Part shown: positions 49,101-59,600 of the stretch, piece after piece
Numbering within the stretch: the stretch's first letter is position 1
Layout of the letters: the number at the start of each line of letters is the position of its first letter
NCBI GenBank assembly: GCA_002914845.1
Contig: JXTC01000028.1
Coordinates: forward strand, 51,829 to 115,828
Reading direction: 5' to 3'
Length of the DNA: 64,000 bases
From: Trema orientale
Lineage: Eukaryota; Streptophyta; Magnoliopsida; Rosales; Cannabaceae
The notes under the pieces: model-generated
The model's database searches: none
The model's input: the letters and a program-made list of their open reading frames with translations, nothing else
What the model was told of the DNA's origin: nothing
Made by a program: the position numbers and the translations under genes

Positions 49101-50760
49101 TTTATGGTGAAGACGGACAATTCGGTCGTTAGTTACTTCCTCACACAGCCAAAACTTACCCTAAAACAAACTCGATGGCAAGAATTCGTGGCTGAATTTG
49201 ATTTTTACTTTGAACACAAGGCGGGCCGCTCGAACCAGGAAGCAGATGCCTTAAGCCGTAAAGCGGAGCTCACAGCTTTGAAACTCCTAGCCAACATGTC
49301 GGCTAGTGCGGTGAACACTCCCATCAAGGAGCGCATCAAAGAGAACCTAGAGAAGGACCCTGTTGTCAGGACCATCCTGAAGCTCGTGGAAGAAGGCAAG
49401 ACTCGCCAATTCTGAGTGGAGGATAACCCCTTTTATGGTCCAAGGGTGGTCATTTGTATGTCCCAAAGGCGGGAGACTTATGGAGGGCGCTCATGAGCGA
49501 GTGCCATGAGACTTCATGGGTGGGGCATCCAGGGTGGCAGAGAACGCATGCCCTTTTGAAACAAGGGTACTACTGGCCGCAGATGCGAGATGATCTGGTA
49601 GAGTACACCAAGACCTGTCTCAACTGCCAACAAGACAAAGTGCTGAGACAGAAGACACCTGGATTACTGGATTCACTACTTGTCCCAAGCAGACCATGAG
49701 AGAGCGTCTCGCTTGATTTTATTGCGAACTTGCTGAAGACATAGAAGCATGAGAATATATTGGTGATGGTGGACAGATTTTCGAAGTATGGGGCTTTCAT
49801 TCCAGCGCCGAAGCACTACACGGTAGAAGAAACAGCCAGACTCTTTTTCAGACATGTTGTGAAATATTGGGATGTATCCTAGAATATTGTCAGTGACCGG
49901 GATGCCAGATTCATGGGATCATTTTGGTCCGAACTTTTTCATCTCCTAGGGTCATAGCTCAACATCTCCTCGAGTTACCATCCGCAGACTGATGGATAAA
50001 CGGAGAGATTCAATGCGATGTTGGAGGAGTACTTGCGGCATTTTGTCAGTGCTAATCAGAAAAATTGGCCGCAACTACTTGATGTAGCTCAATTTTGCTT
50101 CAACGTTCAAAAGAGTTCTTCAACCAATAAGAGCGCTTTTAAGATTGTTAATGGCCAACAGCTGTTGTTACCCCACACAGTGAATAAGTATCGTGGAAAG
50201 AATCCCCGAGCCTTCAACTTCACAAAGGAATGGAAAGAAAATACTGAGATTGCCCGAGCCTATCTAGAGAAAGCTTGAAAAAGAATGAAGAAGTGGGCAG
50301 ATCAAGGTAGACGGCCGCTAGAGTTCCAACTTGGAGACTGGTGTTGATCATGCTTTCGCCTGAATAACTAAGATTCAGAGGGGCCAAAGACAAGAGACTT
50401 GTACGCAAGTACGAGAGTCCCATGCCTGTTATTTCAAAAGTGGGCAAAGCATCTTATAAGCTCGACACCCCTGCATGGCTTAAGATACATCCAGTGATTT
50501 ACGTCAGCAACCTCAAGCCGTATCACGAATATCCAGCACGCAACTAGCTGAATAGAGGACCTATTGATCTCACGCCGCAGAGAAACAGAGAACCTGACTT
50601 GCAGAGAAAACGGTAACTGTAGGAACCAGACTGCCGAAGAAGGAGTACCTCGTCAAATGGAAGGGCCTCGAAGAAGAAGAAACCAACTAGGAGAGGGCGG
50701 AAGACTTGAAGAAGCTACTGCAGAAGATTGAAGATCGTAAAGCCATCAAGTTATCGAGGA
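46164..50760 (+). pseudogene. Chromovirus gag-pol polyprotein, decayed
   Basis: Gag (EVENFLFDMEQYF region) is followed by a knuckle CFLCKGPHKTSEC of the form CX2CX3HX4C (about 47257-47295). The protease motif reads DTGVTHN (about 47508). The reverse transcriptase (47990-48610) has LCIDYRALN and [10 protein letters not shown], but the YxDD box is absent: KFVVYS follows EYLD directly. RNase H lies at about 48890-49260. Integrase (49450-50280) keeps the HHCC finger and the three acidic positions (LDFI, SDRDARF, TERFN). The chromodomain (EYLVKWKGLEEEE, about 50640) ends the frame. Gag and pol share one frame up to a frameshift near 49415-49454. Many in-frame stops, several explained by TGG or CAG decaying to TAG/TGA, kill it. 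Confidence 0.93.
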
Positions 50761-50776
50761 CGTCGATAAGCTCAAT

Positions 50777-50785
50777 GGAAGAGAA
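50777..50785 (+). promoter_or_regulatory. Polypurine tract
   Basis: GGAAGAGAA abuts the first base of the 3' LTR, which independently supports the LTR start chosen here. Confidence 0.75.
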
Positions 50786-51468
50786 TGTGGCGTGTCGCCA
50801 CACCAAGGCTCATGATGCCCACACATAGTGTGCATATGGTGCCTACGTTGTGCCAACAAATTGGGGAATTTTATAACTATGTAAAGATATTTTTGTCCAG
50901 GATCATTAGTCAAGTCTGTGGCCAAATACCCCATATTTGAGGGCTAAGAATTAGGGGAAAATTGTTATAAATTTGAAACTCAATTATTTTGCCTCAATTT
51001 TGCTATATGCTTTCTGGGCAAAAAATATATTTCCTCCTACCAGAAGGCTAAAAGCTCAAAAGGCTCTTTAGGAGGGGTGACCCGAGTGCCCATGGGGGAC
51101 CTTAGCCATCAGCATGATAGGGACTTAGCTGTGAACCTCCTTGCCCTATCCATGAAGGAAATGATGTTTATTCATGTCTACGTGTTACCTATGTATTGCT
51201 TTCGTTGTTGCTTGTTTGTTGCTTATGTATTGCCTACGTATTGCCTCGATATGCTTGCTTGTTATGTGATTGCCGCTATCGAATCTGCTTGGTTTATACT
51301 TGCTCAATGCTATGTTATTGCCCTTATCACGGCGTTACCTGTGGCATGGCTGACCAATGAGTTTGTTGGCCTGCAAACCTACGTTCTAGGCTGACTTGCT
51401 AGCTCCGATCAATAGTAAGTACCGCACGTTCTGCCTATTTTGAAGTATCAAAGAAGTGGCCCGTGACA
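50786..51468 (+). repeat. 3' LTR of the chromovirus
   Basis: It is 683 bp, starting TGTGGCGTGTCG and ending CCGTGACA. It keeps the canonical TG...CA ends that the 5' LTR has lost. It is shorter by small deletions, for example in the GTGCCCACGGTGG region of the partner. Confidence 0.9.
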
Positions 51469-51977
51469 CCTAGCATTATTCGTATTATAATCATATGGGA
51501 CTTAAATGGCCGTTCTTTTTTTTTCCTCCAAAAACGAAAAGAAGAAAAAAAAAAAGGAAAGAGAATGTCCAGTGTTTAAACTCATAATATGTTCTAAAGA
51601 ATGACCGTATATATTTAACATACTTGGTGATATACTTGAACAGGAAAAATATTTATATAAACTAAAATAAGTGCACATAACGGAAACCCAATCTAATTTG
51701 TCATAATCATATTTCTAACGAAAATTCTACTTTTCAGCTCATGATGCACAATGCAAATGGGTAAAATCTTGCATGAAAGAAAATCAAATACCACTTGCTA
51801 ATTAAGTGGTTAATCAATAGAAGATTTAAGCATGATGTTCTAGTTTGAAACCAGTTATAGGTTTTCCATCAGTTCTAACCAATACTACATCAGTGTCATT
51901 TCAATTCTTATTAATAATCCATGATAAAAACGTCTCTTTATTGAAGCCGATATACCATTTCCGATGGATGTTAAAGT
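51469..51977. other. 3' flank of the GPP gene
   Basis: This is the probable 3' untranslated region of the minus-strand phosphatase gene plus spacer up to the chromovirus. No clear poly(A) signal could be assigned. Nothing else is recognised. Confidence 0.5.
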
Positions 51978-54900
51978 CTAGCTTGTTGCATCATCAAATG
52001 GGGGTAAACCCCATTCACTTGGATTGAAATCCAACAAGGAGTTTAGAACTTGATCTGCAGGCCCATGGAGAAAGCTATTCAGCCTCGGATCCGGAACCAT
52101 GATGACAAACCTATACCAGAATACACAGTTAAGATTAGCACCAAGAAGATGATGAAAATAAAGATAAGCTTTGATATTTTGTTTTGCAGGTCTCTAGACA
52201 GTATAGTAATGCAGTTATCTACACTCTGTTTCAGGCAGCAAAGCACAAAAGTAGTGAATACTTTATACTCATGAGTCTTCATTAAGATCACACTCAACCT
52301 TCCAGAACTCAGATCCTAAAGAAAAAGAAAGTCAAGAACTGGAAACTGTCAAATGAGCTAGGATCAGAGGCTAAACATTTAAAATTAGCGTGATTGTATA
52401 GCTGACTTTCTTCTGATCCTGTTTTAGCTGTCATCAAAGTTAACATACCAGCTTAAAATGAATGTAGATGTATTTGATGGACATTATAGTATAGGAAGAA
52501 AAGTAGGAACCAGTAAAAGATGAGTAAAATGTATGGTACTAATGCGACAGGAAATTTATTCGAGTCGAAAGGAAAGGGAAATGAGAGAGTGATCTGCAAA
52601 AAGCAAATATTCCTAAGACAGAAGTAACTAGAAATCCAAAAGCAGGGACAGGGCACAGAGGGCTTGCAGTGGTATTACAAAGCATAGGAACTCTTTCAGT
52701 AGTAATGCTGGGATCACGTATTAAAAGTAGACGGTCAAAACACAAAATCTTAAGGAAGAGTAATAAGCAATGAGCAAATTACTTTGGAAATCCAATTATG
52801 CATGTATGTTCTTGCAGAGCCCAAAACAAGCCATTGACTAATGGCACTCCTGCTTTCAATCGGGCAATCTTTCCATCCAATGGACAGATCATTGTTCTGA
52901 AAAACTACTTGGCCAAGAAGGCTTTCCATTGTTTTTATTTGATCATTTCATTTCTTCTCGTATCAGTTCATATCATTCTTAGTCTCAAAAGTCTATTGTA
53001 TATCACTTCCTGTATTGGAGTTTTAAGTTGCTTATTATGGTAATGGAATGAAATCTCAATAAATTTCAATAAACTTTGCAACAAGAGGAAAGAAGGCAAT
53101 ATGTAGTTTCACCAAAGAACCCATGATATAGCAACGGTAGAACCCCAAATCAAATTTATAAAAGGCCATCTATTCAATAAAACTGCATGGTCATTCTAGA
53201 CACAATTTTCGTTTAACTTTGAGATCCAAAACTGGACGCAGTTTTTGCTTGGATCTGCTGTTCATTAAGTTCATAAATTGAATAACCCATTTAACTTACA
53301 GGTCTCCCTGGTCAATCCAAATTAAAGCCACTAAACCACATTTCATTTAGTCTTGGCTGGCATAGGCAACCTATATGCATATAAGAATTTCCAACTCTTT
53401 CACATAAATATTGTTGATTCATTGGGGGCCCTTCAACTAGTGCTCAAGCCAAAAAGAGTACAGATCAGCTGTCTCTTAATCACAACTGAATATCTTACAC
53501 TACAACTCCCTATGCCATTGTCTATAGGCAAGTAAATTAATTACAGTCAGTTCAAATGGATGTTGAGATAGAGCATCCAAATCCATCAAATGTATCAGAT
53601 TTAGAAAAGACATTTCAATCGTTAGTTTCTCTTTCTTTTTTCAGTGTTGTATCCCTTTATTTTCTCAGGTTATAATAGTGCACAATAAACAATAAAATAA
53701 ATCTCTTTAATCTTTTGAAGCATGTACAAGCCAATTTTGTATGCTTTGCAACAAAGTCCTCCAAAGAGATAATTCAAAGATACTTTTCAGGTTGTACTCT
53801 AAAATCCACAGAGCAAGGTAAATTAGTCACTAGATATATGTGGCTTACATATAGTGTTCAACAGCTATTTTTGTCTAACGTCAACTTTATTCATAAATCA
53901 AAATAAAGCTTGAAACTATCATTCAAATATCTAGACCTATCTACCTAGAAAACATTGAGTGGAAATTTAAAACGTATGTGTATATATATATATACATACA
54001 TTTATACCAGATACGACTATATGACTGTCAATGATTTACATGAGCAAGATTGTCAAGCTAATGCACTTACATCCCAGCGTTCTTTGCTCCTTTAACTCCT
54101 GATGGAGCGTCTTCAAACACGATAATCTTATCTGAATCTATTGGGCCTCCCTGTTTATCCAATATTTTTGATGAAAAATTGCAACCAAATTTTATTATAT
54201 GAGTCGAATTACAAAGACATAAAAGACAGATAAGAAAAGAAAACCAGAAATAGGCTGTAGAAAAGCATATAGTTGCATCTCAAACTAACTTGATTAGTTG
54301 ACAACCTCAAATCTCTTGGCTGCAGCAAGGAATACATCTGGAGATGGCTTGCCTTTTTTGACTTCTGGATCATCACCAAGAACAACATGATGCATCAATG
54401 AGAAAAGTTCACGATGTTGCTGTGTTTTCAGTTCAAAATGCCGCTTGTGTGAACTGCACAATTTCATATAGAGATGTGTAAGATTCTTCCACATAAAACA
54501 TCATAACCACATTTTTCTTTTTTCTGGAAAAAACAATCTTAAAAGTGGATTACAACCAACACGCTACCACAAAATGAAACTGTAAAGAAGCTTCTGCGAA
54601 GAGTACTTCATAAAATAAAAAAGGAAAGCATAAATTTTAAATATTTTAAAAATAAAAGTACCCTGTAGCCACACAGATTGGTACTCCTTTCGCATGAAGA
54701 TGTCTGATCAAGCGGCTGGCCCCTTCGATTGAGAAAGTAATGTTAATAACAGCGTAGTACAATTTCTATGAAAATAATAAAAATCAATAGACATTTGCTA
54801 CTAACATTTCTTACACAAGAAAATTGAATCTTCATAAGCAACTCAAAGCATCTATGGGTATAAGTGGATTTAAAACTATTCTTCTTCTTGTTAGGGGTCA

Positions 54901-55451
54901 CATTTCAATAAACCAAGATACCTACTGTCAAAAGAACAAACCAAGTTGCTCACTCAATAATGATACTCATATAGTTCAAATAAAAAGATGCCCGAAGTCA
55001 ACCATGTGGCATACTGGGAATCTAAGATGAAAACAATGAAAAATAAACAATGTACAAGAATCTAAAATTGCACAAAAAGAAAGAAAAAAGGAGGAAGTGT
55101 GAAACTCATGGCTATCACCAACTAAGTGGCCCTAAGGGTTGAACAGAAGACAATATTGGAGCAAACCGATGATCCTGGTCACTCAAATAATCCCTGAAGG
55201 CATCCACAAGGTTTAGGTCGAGTCATCAGGTCTATGGTTTGCCCGAACAAGGTCTAGGGTTCAATTCCTTATGGGATCTACCAAGCAATATCCTAGAGTT
55301 TCTTGCATCCGAAAGATTATAGGATTTGGAAGGACGAGCAATAAAAAGAAAAACAAAACTCTCGAGGCTTCTAAATTTCATTTTCTGATTCCTCAAGTTA
55401 CAAAAATCTTGACAAAAACTGACTGACTTGTGTTATACACAGTTTGGAAAG

Positions 55452-55488
<37 letters not shown>

Positions 55489-56882
55489 GAAAGAAAACTA
55501 GAACCTTTTAGTTTGGTACTTTAAAATGAACCATCTTGTTTAAGTTCTCACACACCAAACATAAAAGCATGTAAAAAGCATTAGTGGTGTTGGCTGCTTT
55601 GAAAAATTTCTTTGTTCTAAGTGATCAAGATTACACTTTAGATATTGTAAAAAATTCTTTGATATGCTCTTACCATGTAAACAGAATAGGTCAATAGAAA
55701 CAAAAGAAGAGTAAAAGAATACATATCAAAGTGTGTGCAAGTTTGTGTCCACAAAAAAATCAGCAATTTTATGATAAAGTAAATGAAACCTGGCATGAGC
55801 TCGCTTGTTGGAAACAATTTCTGCAGCATTGACTCTCTTTCCACCAGAAACTCCTCCGCTGTAAGAGAGTCGCTAATTCCCGTCTCTTCCACAAAGACCC
55901 TAGCGGCTTCTATTGCTTTCATTCCCATCATTCTGGCCTTGAGAGACCAATCAAAAGTTTTATTATATCTAGCAAGTATAATTTCTTGGACTTCAGTATA
56001 GAACTTCTCAGTGTCTGTAGCACCAGAAAACTTCATCAGATGTTCAGTTTACTTCCTAAAACTTTAGGATAAAATCCTATCGTCCAACTTATCAACAGGG
56101 CATATCAAAATTGCAAACCAAAAGAAAACATTTTTTAACGATAAACCACTCATTAACCAATCGAATATTCGGAACATCAAAGAAAACCATCTTTATCTCT
56201 AAGCCTAAGGCATCACATTTTAGCAAAATGTAAAAGAAGTTTTTTGCTGAAACAAAGTTGAATTCTTCATGGCACATATAACAAGATATTGATAACAATA
56301 AGAGGTTGATCCAAATTTTAGCAATATAAGCTTCAAAATTTTATTTAAAAAAAAATTGTATTTCCCTGTTTTATATTTCCCTGTTTCTTATAATATATAG
56401 TACGTATATGTATGTATATACATATACACACACATACAGATAAGCTTCAAAATACATAGCAATAATAACTTGATTAGAGTTCCATTGCACATTCATGAAC
56501 AAATCACATTCTGTATAGTATCCGAATCTAAGAAACTTCACCAAAAATACAAAAACAAAATATGACATAACATAATATCTTTCGAAAAAATTGTAACGCA
56601 GAGAAGGTGTTCGACGAAATTACCGAGTAAGAGACCGTCCATGTCGAAAATGACGTGAGTGATGAGCCCTCTGGCAGAAACGGGTGCAGTTGAATTGGCC
56701 ATTCTCGAATAGGTCTTAATTCTTGGAATTTCTAGGGTTTTGAGTGGAGAGAAAGAGAGGGATTTAGGGTAATGAGGAATAGGAGTTGATACTGCTACGG
56801 CTTCATAGAGCCTATGAGTAAGAATCCTATTCCTTAATCCTTGGTGCTGGCCAAATGCACACTTGGTAACATTCATTTTCAT
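51978..56882 (-). CDS. GPP: Glycerol-3-phosphatase, HAD superfamily (GPP1/GPP2 type)
   Basis: Six exons, all with GT-AG borders and matching phases: 56882-56624, 56014-55790, 54722-54662, 54453-54306, 54150-54071 and 52110-51978. They join to 301 residues ending at a TAG, close to the length I recall for Arabidopsis GPP1. HAD motif I is FDMDGLLL with D80 and D82. Motif II is VATG (T181). The conserved Lys is in KKGKPSPD (K217). Motif IV is VFEDAPSG (E244, D245). The helical cap lies between motifs I and II ([18 protein letters not shown]). The end [16 protein letters not shown] is typical. The enzyme hydrolyses glycerol-3-phosphate to glycerol and phosphate. The first 60 residues are basic and Ser-rich and could be an organelle transit peptide. 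A second ATG at M61, in a good context, would give the cytosolic form. Intron 5 is 1960 bp. The gene appears intact. Confidence 0.95.
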
Positions 56883-56948
56883 ATATGTTACTTTAATGTA
56901 AAGTGGTAAACAGCTAAGATTTAGAATTGTATTTGTTAACCATTCTCA

Positions 56949-56957
56949 ATATATATA
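56949..56957 (-). promoter_or_regulatory. Possible TATA box of GPP
   Basis: TATATATAT on the minus strand lies 67 bp before the upstream ATG, which implies a leader of about 40 nt. If translation begins at M61 instead, the leader would be about 220 nt. Confidence 0.45.
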
Positions 56958-57047
56958 CATTGAAAATAAACTACGCTAAAACTAATCTAAGAATAATAAG
57001 TTTATTAAATCATATCGATAAATTAACTGTTTTATATTAATATCAGG

Positions 57048-57612
57048 TAGAGGTGATAAAATAAGTCGGGCCATACGGGCCGGCTTGCGACCCGGCTCAG
57101 TCCGCATTACTACGGACCGTGGGCCGGCCCGACCCTAAGGGTAGGGTCGGACTGGGCCTAGATTTGTAGGTCCGTCGCTCGACCTGCCAATTTGGCCCGT
57201 GCGGGCCGGGCTTTAAAATTTTTTTTAAATTCTAATACTTATAAATACGCATTTCCTTACTTTGTTTTTCACACTATCAAATTTCAATCTAATTCTAAAC
57301 AATTTTCTTAAGATTTGTATTTTAAACTTTTTTTATCAACTTATATACTTTTAGCTTATTTAATTATTTATAAATTTTTATCAAATATGAAAAAAACATA
57401 ACACATTATTTATATATTTTTATAAATTTTATTCTTAAGTTTATAATAATTTTAACTAATTATACAAATAATAAAATTATTTTTAATTTTTTTTTAAATT
57501 TGGGCTAAGGATGGGCCGACGGGCTCGGCCCTGTCCGGCCCAGAATTGGCCCGTCAAAAAGCCCGGCCCGGGCTATTTTGGACTGGCTGGCCCGCCCATT
57601 TTGCCACTTCTA
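57048..57612. mobile_element. hAT-type MITE with 8-bp target duplication
   Basis: The left end reads TAGAGGTGATAAAATAAGTC. The right end on the other strand reads TAGAAGTGGCAAAATGGGCG, the familiar plant hAT terminus. Flanks are ATATCAGG (57040-57047) and ATATCAAG (57613-57620), matching at 7 of 8. Both subterminal regions are GC-rich and full of GGCCCG/CGGGCC repeats around an AT-rich centre. The open frame from 57511 is a by-product of this composition. It lies about 90 bp upstream of the putative GPP TATA box. Confidence 0.88.
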
Positions 57613-58001
57613 ATATCAAGACATAAATTTGTAACAGATTTTAAACTTAATAGTCACTATTCAAAACACAAAACACAAAGTGAACATAAAAGTGATATTA
57701 TCCCATATTTAAATTATAATCTAAGAACACTAATGACAACCATAAGAAAATATAATAAGATTAAGGACCCATTACCTTCAAAATACTTCTCCGACTATAT
57801 CGTGATATGAACAAGCAAGTAACTAAGTAAACTGTGTTTTCTCAAAAGTGCATTGAACTTTTTTGAACAAAACACACTCTTGTAGGCTTATAGATTGAGA
57901 CATTAAGAAGCTTAGCTCTACAGTTCGTGACAAAATTGTTTAACATAAAAAGGAAACTGAAGATTGAAAAGAGTGAAACTTAGAACAGGTATGTTCCATA
58001 C
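57613..58001. other. Spacer between the hAT MITE and the exon copy
   Basis: No gene is seen. It lies where intron 1 would be expected downstream of the exon-1 copy, but shows no obvious similarity to GPP intron 1 by eye. Confidence 0.5.
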
Positions 58002-58155
58002 CGACTAAGAGTCCTTCAATGTCGAAAATTACGTGAGTGATGACTTCTTTGGCAAAAACGGTTCCGGTCGAATTCGCCATTTTGGAATGATTTTTTAGAA
58101 CAAAGAAAAAGGGACTTTGGGGTAATGTGGAATAGAGTTTGCTACTGCTCTTGTG
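58002..58155 (-). pseudogene. Partial copy of GPP exon 1
   Basis: Minus-strand sequence from an ATG at 58080 reads MANSTGTVFAKEVITHVIFD, parallel to [20 protein letters not shown] of the intact gene. Similarity extends about 75 bp upstream of the ATG (GGGTAATGTGGAATAGAGTT against GGGTAATGAGGAATAGGAGT). The splice donor is kept at the same codon position (TTAGTCG then GTATGG). HAD motif I is altered to FDIEGLL, so the second Asp is Glu. No other exons follow, so this is a fragment or an alternative first exon of the gene 1.1 kb away. It lies upstream in the same orientation. Confidence 0.85.
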
Positions 58156-58604
58156 AGAATTAAATATTTGCAACAAGCAATCTAAGAAATTTGCTAAGCC
58201 AAAATAGCTTTCCAAATTTCAGTATCTTGTCCTATTATTATAAAGGTCCAGACTTAGCCTTAATTTTTTGGTAGTAAATTTTAAGAGCATGAACTTGAAT
58301 AAAAATAATTGTATCTTCATGAGGTTCATCGACTAAATATAATGGTGCTCACAAATTTGTTTATATATTCACCTTTTTTCCTTGTTTTGTTAAGTTAGGA
58401 GCGTGAGTCTCCTCTAAACATATTATAACCAAGAGCTGCTCTAACCATAGGTGTGTTATTCTGAAGGAATATTTATCAGATATGGGATGTTTGAATTGGA
58501 AGGCGAAAGCTTATACTATCAGAACATATTAAACAGATAGAGTTGCATAACCTACAATTCGGCATAAATTATAATAAACAGCCTGGTGAAAGGGGAAGCT
58601 CATC
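58156..58604. other. Spacer before the second LINE
   Basis: No gene, RNA or element end is recognised. It contains a GAGTCTCCTCT-rich patch only. Confidence 0.5.
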
Positions 58605-59600
58605 GTTAAAATGAAGAATCTATCTTGGAATATAAAAGGGAGGGGCTCTGTTAGTAGAAGAAGAGCGATTAAAGAAATGGTATGTCAAGAAAATCCAGAC
58701 ATAGTAGTTTTACAAGAAGTTAAGAAGATAGGGGTGGATCGAGCTTTTATTGGCAGTATTTGGAGGTCTAGATTTAAGGAATAGGTGCTTTTACCCTCCG
58801 TGGGAAGATCGGGTGGGATACTAGTGGTGTGGGACGTTAGGAGTGTCAAGGTGGTGGATAGTCTTATTAGGGATTTCACTGTCTCTTTTCAGGTGAATGA
58901 CCCAATTAGTGGCACTTCTTGGTGGCTTACAGGAGTGTACGGACCTAACAAGGCCTCGAGCAGATATTAGTTTTGGGACGAGTTGGTAGGTTTCTGGAGT
59001 GTGTGTGGGGAGAACTGGTCGATGGGGGGTGATTTTAATGTGGTTAGATTTGTTCATGAGAAATTCAACAATTCTGGGCTTACTAGAAGCATGAGGGTGT
59101 TCAACGATCTTATCGGGGAGTTGTCTCTAAAGGACCCACCACTAATGAACTCGCAGTTCACTTGGTCCAATTTTCGTGAAACTCCTATATGCAGTCGTTT
59201 GGACATATTTCTTTTTTCCTTGAGGGTAGGAAGGCTTGTTCAATTATATGAGACAAGAGGCTATAGTTAGAATCGTCTCCGATAACTGTCCGATCATTTC
59301 AATACCAATCGGCCCAAATGGGGCCCTACTCCATTCAAGTTCGAAAACATTTGGTTGGAACAAAAAGAGTTTGAGAATTCGTTCTCGGAATGGTTGAATA
59401 ATACTGGTGTTTCAGGGTGGGAAGGGTATAGATTCATGCATAAGCTGAGGAGTATGAAAGGATGCCTTAAGAAGTGGAATGTCAACATCTTTGGAGACAC
59501 GAGGGTGGAAAAAAGGAAGATGCTGGGGGGATTGGAAGTCTTAGATAGAATAGAAACCTCTTCAGATTGGACTGAATCTATCAAGAACGAGAGATACGAG

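Larger units (their letters stand above)
45413..51468 (+). mobile_element. Ty3/gypsy chromovirus, full length, inactive
   Basis: The element has two LTRs (45413-46117 and 50786-51468), a primer binding site two bases after the first, and a polypurine tract directly before the second. The internal order gag-protease-RT-RNase H-integrase-chromodomain defines a chromovirus. Flanks are TCTAG (45408-45412) and CCTAG (51469-51473), a 5-bp duplication with one mismatch. The LTRs have diverged noticeably, including G-to-A changes at both ends of the left one, so the insertion is old. Confidence 0.92.

Noticed and set aside
55100..55350. Possible tRNA-derived SINE (GGTTCAATTCC B-box-like word at about 55259)
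   Set aside because: No A-box lies at the proper spacing, and no tail or target duplication was found. It is in GPP intron 2.
57511..57810. 99-codon frame rich in Gly, Pro and Arg
   Set aside because: It starts in the GC-rich end of the hAT MITE and continues past its target duplication.
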